Positions 15,023-20,765 of a DNA stretch of 20,765 nucleotides are shown here, piece by piece. The DNA lies in the NCBI GenBank assembly GCA_040007095.1, contig JBDTVS010000091.1:1-20765 (forward strand). Reading direction: 5' to 3'. The notes under the pieces are model-generated. The model saw only the letters and a list, made by a program, of their open reading frames with translations. It did not search any database and had not been told where the DNA came from. How positions within the stretch are numbered: position 1 is the stretch's first letter; each line of letters begins with the position of its first letter. The position numbers and the translations under genes are program-made. Source of the stretch: JBDTVS01 sp040007095 (GTDB lineage Bacteria; Acidobacteriota; Vicinamibacteria; Vicinamibacterales; CAVVIG01).

Positions 15023-15095
15023 GGACCGCTATACGGCTCGTTCCCGTGAATTGTGGTCCCGTTGTGCTATTGAGGGGAGTGCCGTATAGCGGTCC
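15023..15095. repeat. 15-bp perfect inverted repeat (73 bp in all)
   Basis: GGACCGCTATACGGC (15023-15037) and GCCGTATAGCGGTCC (15081-15095) pair perfectly around 43 bases. It lies 17 bp upstream of the SgcJ/EcaC-like start. It could be a small mobile remnant, a leader structure or a pair of operator half-sites. The ends share GGACC with the MITE-like element, but the rest does not match it. Confidence 0.7.
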
Positions 15096-15130
15096 CAGGC
15101 GCGCGGAGCGCGCCGAAAGAAAATAGGCCA

Positions 15131-15183
15131 CCAGCCAAGGGCTCACATGTTTCGTGGGATATCAAGGGCCAGCCCTTGGTTGG
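15131..15183 (-). terminator. Probable terminator of the lipoprotein gene
   Basis: CCAAGGGCT (15135-15143) pairs with AGCCCTTGG (15171-15179), nearly extended by four more pairs. On the minus strand the stem is followed by GCCTATTTTCTTT. It begins about ten bases past the stop at 15193. A smaller alternative hairpin CAAGGG-CCAG-CCCTTG (15163-15178) overlaps it. The 27-nt loop is long for an intrinsic terminator. Confidence 0.5.
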
Positions 15184-15192
15184 TTGGATCCA

Positions 15193-16152
15193 TTACGGCT
15201 GACGCCGCGACATCTGCTTCCATTCCTTGGTCGAACCGTTGTTCGGATTGACACTGGGGTCGTCTGTGCCGAGCACCGTGCCCTGGGCTTCGACCCAGAA
15301 GTACTTGTAGGTCGTGGGCAACTCCAGCGGGACCCGCGCATCGTAGGGGTTGACATAGGTTTGCACGGCCCCCAGATTCTCGCGGAACGCGGCATTGTTC
15401 CTGTCCTGGGACGAGTTGCGATCGTTGGTCACCTGCTGCCAATTGCGCTGGGACCAATCGCGGTATTGCCGGGCAGCTTCCGCGTACGCCGTGGAGTTGT
15501 TCAGGTTCTGAGCCATGACCCCACGCATCCCGAACGCCGCCCCGTTGGCGGCTGAAATCTGGTCAGCCACCAGCGGCAACCAGGACGCGTACCCGGACCA
15601 CTGGCTGACCTCGGTGAGCGCCGCGGTCATCGCCATGGTTGCGCTGTCGTAGGCGGGCGCGATGTGACACTTCGCGATACCACGCATGGCCACGCCGCGA
15701 GCCGTGTACTCAACATCGAATTCATACGCCTGCGCGAAGCCCGCGACTGGAGCGGCCCGTCTGGGGCTGCCCACCCGCAGATTCTGCGGCTGCAGCGCCA
15801 TGAGCTTCTCGTAGACGAACCCGTCGGGAGGGTAGTTCGGGGGCGAACCCGCGTTGCCCACCATGACGGTGAAGGCCTTGTTGTCCGGCGCGACAAGGCT
15901 CAACGCGAACTGGCCGTCTTCCCCGACGTGCCAACCATCGGGCAGCGCGTAGGAGAAGAATTGCCCCCTGGCGACGGTCAGCTCGCGGGCAGGTGCGGCG
16001 GCGCCCGAAGAGGCCGGCCTGGTCGAGACCGGTTTCACTTCGTGCATCCCAGCTGGAATCGCCGACCCACTCTGTGGCGTGGCGGCGCAGCCACCGGCCA
16101 CCACCGAAAGAACCGCGATCGCAAAGAGGCGTAGGGATACCGACAATCTCAT
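15193..16152 (-). CDS. Putative lipoprotein of unknown function
   Basis: The 319-residue product starts MRLSVSLRLFAIAVLSVVAG and then GCAATPQ, a lipobox-like end with Cys22 as the likely lipidated residue. After a Pro/Ala-rich linker comes FFSYALPDGWHVGEDGQFAL (about 65-84), which resembles the start of PsbP/DcrB-like domains; the rest gives no name. The C terminus YVNPYDARVPLELPTTYKYF followed by WVEAQG and a DDP motif recalls tails seen in other secreted proteins of unknown function. ATG 16150-16152 follows a good GGAGGAG (about 16154-16160). A probable terminator lies just past the stop. Transcribed alone. Function not known. Confidence 0.75.
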   Translation of the reverse strand: MRLSVSLRLFAIAVLSVVAGGCAATPQSGSAIPAGMHEVKPVSTRPASSGAAAPARELTVARGQFFSYALPDGWHVGEDGQFALSLVAPDNKAFTVMVGNAGSPPNYPPDGFVYEKLMALQPQNLRVGSPRRAAPVAGFAQAYEFDVEYTARGVAMRGIAKCHIAPAYDSATMAMTAALTEVSQWSGYASWLPLVADQISAANGAAFGMRGVMAQNLNNSTAYAEAARQYRDWSQRNWQQVTNDRNSSQDRNNAAFRENLGAVQTYVNPYDARVPLELPTTYKYFWVEAQGTVLGTDDPSVNPNNGSTKEWKQMSRRQP

Positions 16153-16280
16153 CGCTCCTCCAGCTACAGGCCTTCTCGTCTGTCGAGCAGTCCGGAGATC
16201 TTACATCCGGCCGCTCGGTCGAGTTAGGCTGCCACTCGGAAGCCCTGCTTCATCGCAGTAGCTGGCACAGCAGGTGGCCG

Positions 16281-16491
16281 CTATTTTTCGATGATGTTGT
16301 AGACCTCGAAGATCGTCGGCTTCGCCTCGATGCCCATCTCCTGCAGGATCGGCATGAGCTTCGCGCCGAAGGCGTCGAGCTTGGCCTGATTCTCGAAGAC
16401 GTCGATCACCTGCAGGCTCTGCATGTCGCCGTAGCAGATGTGATACACAATGCAACGAGTCAATATCAGGATCTTTCGTCAGCCCCGGTGC
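16281..16491 (-). pseudogene. Decayed dimeric alpha-beta barrel (ABM-like) protein gene
   Basis: The 3' part (about 60 codons, 16281-16463) reads CIVYHICYGDMQSLQVIDVF and ends LMPILQEMGIEAKPTIFEVY plus NIIEK. I recognise this as the C-terminal two thirds of small proteins of about 95 residues with a monooxygenase-like fold. In a different frame just upstream (16471-16491) is APGLTKD, which fits the N-terminal block of the same family. The segment that should lie between them (about 20-30 residues) is missing and the frames do not join. I infer a deletion with a frameshift. No start codon fits the remaining frame. Confidence 0.6.
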
Positions 16492-16521
16492 GGCGGCGGC
16501 AGCTGTTAGAATCTTCCCGCA

Positions 16522-16878
16522 ATGGTCAACGTGTCGGTCTTGGACGGCCGCGCAGTCTTCGAAGTCGAAGGCCTGGACCGACTGTGGGCGCTGCGAAGTC
16601 GGATCGACATTCCGCTGACACACATCACTCACGCAGAGTTCGATCCCGAACAGGTCGGGCGATGGTGGCACGGCTGGAAGGTGCTCGGTACCGACGTCCC
16701 CGGTCTGTTCGCCGCAGGCACGTTCTACTACCACGGGGAGCTGGTGTTCTGGGACGTCCGCGATCCCGCGAAGACGATCATCGTGTCGTTGGCGCACGAG
16801 CGATACAAGAAGTTGATTCTGGAGGTTGAAGACCCCCAACGCATCGTCAACCTCCTGCTGTCGTCGCTGCGCATGTGA
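16522..16878 (+). CDS. Small protein of unknown function, PH-like
   Basis: The 118-residue product has no signal peptide. It contains DGRAVFEVEGLDRLWALRSR, IDIPLTHITHAEFDP, GTDVPGLFAAGTFYYHGELV, FWDVRDP and a C-terminal YKKLILEVEDPQRIVNLL. The strand-rich body closing with one long helix is like a bacterial PH domain, and similar proteins occur in Actinobacteria and others as hypothetical proteins; both points are my recollection and inference. No ribosome binding site precedes ATG 16522, so the message may be leaderless or nearly so. It overlaps the next gene by four bases (GTGA), implying coupling with the lectin-like protein. It starts 30 bases from the decayed gene on the other strand. 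Confidence 0.72.
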   Translation: MVNVSVLDGRAVFEVEGLDRLWALRSRIDIPLTHITHAEFDPEQVGRWWHGWKVLGTDVPGLFAAGTFYYHGELVFWDVRDPAKTIIVSLAHERYKKLILEVEDPQRIVNLLLSSLRM

Positions 16879-17546
16879 CCGCCACGCCTCTGGTGCTCCG
16901 CATGCGTACACACATCGCGGGTCTGACGATGTTCTTGCTGCTGTGCCCGCCGGCGCCCCGCGCGCAGCAGCCCCCACCAGGGGCTCGGACCATGACCTTC
17001 TTCGTCACCAGCGTCGGCCGGGGATTCGGTGCGAACCTCGGCGGCCTGGCCGGTGCTGATGCGCATTGCCAGCGGCTGGCCTCCGCCGTCGGTCAGGACA
17101 ATCGCACGTGGCGCGCGTATCTCAGTGCTCCCGCGACGGCCGGGCAGCCGGCCGTTCACGCTCGCGATCGGATTGGCCGGGGACCGTGGGTCAACGCGAA
17201 AGGCGTGCAGATTGCCGCGAGCATTGCCGACCTGCACAGTGAAGAGAACCTGCTCGGCCGCGACACCTCCCTGAACGAGAAAGGCACCACGATCGCGCCT
17301 GGCCGCCACGACATTCTGACCGGTTCGAATGTGGACGGCACGCTCGCCACCGACGCCCCGGATACGACCTGCCAGGGTTGGACCAGCCATGGCGCAGGAC
17401 GCGCCATGCTCGGCCATCACAACCGCACTGGCGGCGGCCAGCGCCCGACCTCATGGAATTCTGCGCACCTGTCGAGCGGGTGCAGTCAGGTTGACCTCCG
17501 CTCGACTCTGGGCGACGCTCTCCTCTACTGCTTCGCCGCCGACTAG
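16875..17546 (+). CDS. Secreted lectin-like protein (DUF1554 type, C-type-lectin/endostatin fold)
   Basis: The product has 223 residues from the overlapping GTG 16875, or 214 from ATG 16902. A hydrophobic segment IAGLTMFLLLCPPAPRAQQ is a signal peptide. The mature part is one domain: MTFFVTSVGRGFGANLGGLA, GADAHCQRLA, RTWRAYLSA, HARDRIGRGPWVNAKG, then TCQGWTSHGAGRAMLGHHNR, SWNSAHLSSGCS and LLYCFAAD. Cys65, Cys166, Cys203 and Cys219 could form two disulfides. These blocks match the DUF1554 group of lectin-like proteins exported by environmental bacteria and Leptospira. Ligand unknown. A 19-nt motif shared with the pyrophosphatase 3' end follows its stop. Confidence 0.83.
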   Translation: MTATPLVLRMRTHIAGLTMFLLLCPPAPRAQQPPPGARTMTFFVTSVGRGFGANLGGLAGADAHCQRLASAVGQDNRTWRAYLSAPATAGQPAVHARDRIGRGPWVNAKGVQIAASIADLHSEENLLGRDTSLNEKGTTIAPGRHDILTGSNVDGTLATDAPDTTCQGWTSHGAGRAMLGHHNRTGGGQRPTSWNSAHLSSGCSQVDLRSTLGDALLYCFAAD

Positions 17547-17550
17547 ACGC

Positions 17551-17569
17551 CCTGTTCTGCTGGTTTGTA
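17551..17569 (+). repeat. 19-nt motif after the lectin-like gene stop (copy 2)
   Basis: CCTGTTCTGCTGGTTTGTA begins four bases after the TAG at 17544-17546. It equals the minus-strand sequence of 13857-13875 at all 19 positions. Both copies lie just downstream of a stop codon and point in the direction of the gene. Confidence 0.7.
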
Positions 17570-17630
17570 GACTTCAAATGCAACCACGAACACACGAAAA
17601 AGAATCGTTTGGAAGTGACGAATACCGTCC

Positions 17631-17643
17631 AACCGAATCGGTT
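17631..17643. promoter_or_regulatory. Small palindrome and possible promoter before the helicase gene
   Basis: AACCGA-A-TCGGTT is a perfect palindrome that runs into TTGACA (17644-17649), a consensus -35 box. No good -10 lies at 16-18 bp; TTAAAC starts 23 bp on. A hidden promoter or operator is possible but unproven. Confidence 0.3.
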
Positions 17644-17676
17644 TTGACAACGCGGTATCGGGCTGGGTCGCCTTAA

Positions 17677-17691
17677 ACCGCGTTTCGCGGT
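17677..17691 (+). promoter_or_regulatory. Hairpin just upstream of the helicase ribosome binding site
   Basis: ACCGCG-TTT-CGCGGT forms a perfect 6-bp, GC-rich stem ending five bases before AGGA (17697-17700) and the ATG at 17705. It does not cover the binding site, so it might protect the 5' end or limit ribosome access slightly. Confidence 0.4.
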
Positions 17692-17704
17692 ACAACAGGA
17701 CGCG

Positions 17705-20308
17705 ATGTCCGCGTCCCTCGCCGCTCTCCTTCCGGATGTGTCACAGAACGCGTCCAACGACCTGCTCCTAGACCGTTTCCTCGAGTACACAGCCGCCAGG
17801 CACCTGGTGCTGTACCCGGCGCAGGAGGAGGCGATCCTCGAGCTGCTCGACGGCAGGAACGTGGTGCTCAATACGCCGACCGGCTCAGGGAAGTCGCTGG
17901 TGGCGTCCGCGCTCCTGTTCGCGTCGCTCGCTCGCGGGCAGCGGGCGGTGTACACGTGCCCCATCAAAGCGCTCGTCAACGAGAAATGGATGGGGCTGTG
18001 CCGCGAGTTCGGTCCGGACCTGGTCGGACTGTCGACCGGAGATGCCACCGTCAACCGCGACGCGCCCATTCTCTGCTGCACCGCCGAGGTCCTGGCCAAT
18101 ATCGCGCTACGAGAAGGCCCCGACGCCGCGATCGGGGACGTGGTGATGGACGAGTTCCACTACTACGCGGATCGCGACCGTGGCGTCGCCTGGCAGGTGC
18201 CGCTGCTGACGATGCCGCAGACACGCTTCCTGCTGATGTCGGCGACACTCGGCGACACGCGATTCTTCGAGGAGGCGATCACCCGGTTGAACGGCCGTGC
18301 GACCGTGACGGTGAGGTCCAGCGATCGCCCCGTGCCTCTCGAGTACGCCTATTCTGAGATTCCGCTGGCGCATACCATCGAGCAGCTGGTCGATGAGGGC
18401 AAGACCCCGGCCTACGTCGTGCATTTCACGCAGGCGGACGCGGCGGGGAGCGCGCAGGATTTTACGAGTCTCAAGATCTGTACACGGGAGCAAAAGGCCG
18501 AGATCGCGTCGCGCATCGCCGGCTTCGCGTTCAGCAGTCCGTACGGGGCCGAGATCCGCAAATGGATCCGCCACGGCATCGGCCTGCACCACGCGGGGCT
18601 GCTCCCCAAATACCGCGTGCTGGTCGAGCAGCTCGCGCAGGCGGGACTGCTCAAGGTGATCTGCGGGACGGACACGCTTGGCGCGGGTATCAACGTCCCC
18701 ATCCGCACCGTCTTGTTCACGAGGCTGTGCAAGTTCGACGGCCAGAAGACCGCGCACCTGAGTGCCCGCGACTTCCACCAGATCGCCGGGCGCGCGGGCC
18801 GCAAGGGATTCGACGACCGCGGCTTCGTCGTCGTCCAGGCACCGGAGCACGTCATCGAGAACATCCGGCTCAATGAGAAGTCCGCGCGCGATGGCAAGAA
18901 GGTCGTGAGACGGAAGCCTCCCGAGCGGAACTTCGTCAACTGGGACCTGAATACGTTCAAGCGGCTGATCGGAGCGCCGCCCGAGCAGCTGGTCTCGCGG
19001 TTCCAGGTGTCGCACGGGATGCTGTTGAACGTCCTCAGCCGCCGCGGTGACGGCTGTCGCGCGATGCAGCGGCTGCTCCGCGACTGTCACGAGCCTGAAC
19101 CGGCGAAGCGGGCCCTGCGGCGTCGCGCGTGGCAGCTTTTCCGGGCGCTGGTCGGGCGGGGCGTCGTGGAATTCGTGCCGCGGACGGCGGAGGGCGCCAA
19201 GCTCCGGGTCAACGTCAACCTGCAGGACGACTTCTCGATGAATCAGACGTTGTCCTTGTACGTCCTCGAAACGCTGCCGCTCCTCGATTCAGATGGACCG
19301 GACTACGCCCTGGATGTGCTCACACTGGTCGAATCGATCCTCGAAAACCCCGAGCTGATCCTCAGAAAGCAGCTCGACCGGATCAAGGATCGCGCGGTCG
19401 CGCAAATGAAAGCGGATGGCGTCGAGTTCGAGCAGCGGATGGAGGAGCTGGAGAAGCTCGAATACCCGAAGCCGCTGCGCGATTTCGTCTACGAGACGTT
19501 CAACGCGTTCGCCGACCGGCACCCGTGGGTCGGCGAAGAGAACATCCGTCCCAAGTCGATCGCGCGTGAGATGTACGAGAACTTCCGCTCGTTCGCCGAG
19601 TACGTGCTGGACTACGAGCTGCAGCGATCCGAGGGGCTGCTGCTGCGGCACCTCAACAGCGCCTACAAAGTGCTCAGCCAGACCGTGCCCGACGGGGTGA
19701 AGACCGACGAGATCGTCGACATGGAGCTGTACCTGCGAACGCTCCTGCGTCAGGTGGACTCCAGTCTCGAGGACGAATGGGAGCGAATGCGCGATCCCAA
19801 CTATCGTCCGTTCGCGCGCGAGACCACGCGCGACGAACTGCGGCCGCGCGGCGCCGAGATGGCGCCGGATATCACGAACGACGAGAAAGCGTTTCTGGCT
19901 GCGGTCCGGACGCGCATTTTCACCTTCCTGCGCGCCTGGTCCATCGGCAATCACACGGCCGCTCTCGATGCGCTCGACGCTCCACTGCCCGCTGAGACCG
20001 AGGCCGACGTCTGGACGCCGGAGCGGCTCCGATCGGTTCTCGCCGACTACAGCCTCGACCATGGAGGGATGCGCTTCGATCCGGAGGCGCGTAACCTTCG
20101 GCACTCCCACGTCATTCAGTCCGACCTGCGGTCCGAACTGCCGTCCGACCTGCCGTCCGACCTGCGGCGAACCTGGCGCGTGCAACAGGTCCTGGTCGAC
20201 CCCGAGATGCTCAACGACTGGATGGCGGAATTCCGGGTCGACCTGAACGCCTCGCGCGAGGCCAATCAGCCGGTGCTGTGGCTGCGGGCGATCGGGCCCA
20301 TCGGATAA
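17705..20308 (+). CDS. Ski2-like DEAD/DEAH-box helicase with DUF3516-type C terminus
   Basis: The 867-residue product is an ATP-driven superfamily 2 helicase. Visible motifs are TPTGSGKS (motif I, 57-64), TCPIKALVNEKW (Ia, 84-95), DEFHYY (II, 149-154), SAT (III, 179-181), GTDTLGAGINVP (V, 321-332) and QIAGRAGRKG (VI, 359-368). The Q-x-x-GRAGR form and the YPAQEEAI start (about 37-44) place it with the Ski2/Mtr4 group. The remaining 450 residues are helical and charged and fit the DUF3516 extension of the bacterial members. The role is likely RNA or DNA remodelling; the substrate is not known. ATG 17705 has AGGA four bases upstream. Near the C terminus a 12-bp tandem repeat encodes SDL/PSDL units (about residues 806-821). 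It stands alone in its transcription unit. Confidence 0.92.
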   Translation: MSASLAALLPDVSQNASNDLLLDRFLEYTAARHLVLYPAQEEAILELLDGRNVVLNTPTGSGKSLVASALLFASLARGQRAVYTCPIKALVNEKWMGLCREFGPDLVGLSTGDATVNRDAPILCCTAEVLANIALREGPDAAIGDVVMDEFHYYADRDRGVAWQVPLLTMPQTRFLLMSATLGDTRFFEEAITRLNGRATVTVRSSDRPVPLEYAYSEIPLAHTIEQLVDEGKTPAYVVHFTQADAAGSAQDFTSLKICTREQKAEIASRIAGFAFSSPYGAEIRKWIRHGIGLHHAGLLPKYRVLVEQLAQAGLLKVICGTDTLGAGINVPIRTVLFTRLCKFDGQKTAHLSARDFHQIAGRAGRKGFDDRGFVVVQAPEHVIENIRLNEKSARDGKKVVRRKPPERNFVNWDLNTFKRLIGAPPEQLVSRFQVSHGMLLNVLSRRGDGCRAMQRLLRDCHEPEPAKRALRRRAWQLFRALVGRGVVEFVPRTAEGAKLRVNVNLQDDFSMNQTLSLYVLETLPLLDSDGPDYALDVLTLVESILENPELILRKQLDRIKDRAVAQMKADGVEFEQRMEELEKLEYPKPLRDFVYETFNAFADRHPWVGEENIRPKSIAREMYENFRSFAEYVLDYELQRSEGLLLRHLNSAYKVLSQTVPDGVKTDEIVDMELYLRTLLRQVDSSLEDEWERMRDPNYRPFARETTRDELRPRGAEMAPDITNDEKAFLAAVRTRIFTFLRAWSIGNHTAALDALDAPLPAETEADVWTPERLRSVLADYSLDHGGMRFDPEARNLRHSHVIQSDLRSELPSDLPSDLRRTWRVQQVLVDPEMLNDWMAEFRVDLNASREANQPVLWLRAIGPIG
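20120..20167 (+). repeat. Four 12-bp tandem repeats inside the helicase gene
   Basis: Units of TCCGACCTGCGG type occur four times (one with GAA for GAC, two with CCG for CGG) and encode S-D/E-L-R/P. The period is a multiple of three, so unit gain or loss keeps the frame. It lies in a probable surface linker of the C-terminal region. Confidence 0.8.
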
Positions 20309-20566
20309 CGCCCACGGCCATCGACTGTCGTGCTGAAGGTGCCTCGCCCCGCGCGTCGTGGCAGGTATTGGCACGCACACCGGGCTCAATGACGTTCAAA
20401 ACGGAGATCGCAGGGGCCGCGAACAACCCCCGGGAAGCTCCACGATCTTTACGCGCCCTGCGTTGGAGGTCTACATCAGGAGCTGAGTCAGTTGAGGATG
20501 TCGCTTGTGTACAGTGGCGCCTTTCAGACGGATTCTCACACTCGGTCACAGCGTCTTCGACTTGTA

Positions 20567-20623
20567 CGTAGTGTCCGGCTTTATAGCCGGACCAGGACCG
20601 TCCGCCTGAATTCGGACACTACG
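20567..20623. repeat. Paired REP-like element
   Basis: The outer arms CGTAGTGTCCG (20567-20577) and CGGACACTACG (20613-20623) are a perfect 11-bp inverted repeat. Inside are GTCCGGCT-TTAT-AGCCGGAC (20573-20592, 8-bp stem) and GTCCG-CCTGAATT-CGGAC (20600-20617). The single hairpin at 9456-9479 has the same stem and the same ACTACGCA tail. Two units in opposite orientation resemble the paired form of REP sequences. It lies 258 bases past the helicase stop; the stretch 20309-20566 holds nothing else I can support. Confidence 0.7.
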
Positions 20624-20642
20624 CACAAACGCTAAGCTGGAC

Positions 20643-20765
20643 GTAAGGGCCTGTCAGGAAATAAGTGGAAATACCGATGAATTGTGTCTTCACGTGTCCT
20701 CCACCTTCGACCTAGCCTGACTTTCGCAGTTCGAGGGGGGACTGCGCGGAAAGTCCTTTAGATTC
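20643..20765. mobile_element. Possible end of a related mobile element, cut by the window edge
   Basis: GTAAGGGCCTGTCAGGAAAT (20643 onward) resembles the inverted right end of the MITE-like element, GTAAGGACCCGTTCAGGAAT, with a one-base gap and few changes. A hairpin CGCAGT...ACTGCG lies at about 20729-20750. No coding sequence is visible before the edge. The similarity suggests a terminal repeat of a related element, but the other end is outside the window. Confidence 0.4.

Noticed and set aside
18107..20389. Long minus-strand frames opposite the helicase
   Set aside because: They mirror the helicase coding frame in GC-rich DNA; all SF2 motifs are on the plus strand.
1..20765. CRISPR array, tRNA, rRNA or prophage genes
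   Set aside because: No regularly spaced repeats, cloverleaf candidates or phage structural genes were found on reading the window; the tandem repeats are short and inside or next to genes.

Overview
This is a GC-rich chromosomal window of 20.8 kb with short, loosely packed genes on both strands and many small dispersed repeats. Several families (an Abhydrolase_10-type hydrolase, a PadR regulator beside an efflux operon, several DinB proteins, a DUF3516-type Ski2-like helicase) fit a soil or environmental Acidobacteriota, perhaps of the Vicinamibacteria type. That assignment is inference from gene content and composition; there is no rRNA or tRNA to test it.

Layout. Positions 1-2346 hold a minus-strand efflux module: PadR regulator, TolC-like outer membrane factor, and the first 73 codons of an RND pump that runs off the left edge. 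A perfect palindrome lies upstream of padR, and its 9-nt core recurs upstream of tolC. A divergent VOC/glyoxalase protein follows at 2377, then about 870 bp with no convincing gene. From 3686 to 3843 lies the first of two almost identical 158-bp MITE-like elements. Next come a large secreted alpha/beta hydrolase (minus), a membrane-anchored protein of unknown function with an NPP1-like motif (plus), and a translationally coupled DinB plus DUF6855-like pair (minus). An ECF-type sigma factor with a C-terminal NTF2-like domain is divergent from that pair.

From 9400 to 11117 there are REP-like repeats, a decapitated alpha/beta hydrolase remnant, a second DinB protein, the second MITE-like copy and a PrxQ/BCP-like peroxiredoxin. 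A pyridoxamine-phosphate-oxidase-fold protein, a secreted type-B carboxylesterase, an inorganic pyrophosphatase, a SnoaL/SgcJ-like protein and a lipoprotein follow, all on the minus strand. From 16522 to the right the genes are on the plus strand: a small PH-like protein overlapping a secreted DUF1554-type lectin-like protein, then a large Ski2-like helicase. The right end has a REP pair and the probable start of another mobile element.

The genes do not form one pathway. Recurrent themes are detoxification and stress (efflux, VOC, DinB, peroxiredoxin, PPOX fold) and secreted hydrolases. Two genes are visibly decayed: the hydrolase remnant at 9595-9834 and the dimeric alpha-beta barrel protein at 16281-16491. 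The strongest observations outside the genes are the 158-bp element pair with 26-bp terminal inverted repeats and TTA flanks, a 19-nt motif found just after two unrelated stop codons, and two small hairpin repeat families. I did not find a clear new defence or biosynthetic system.
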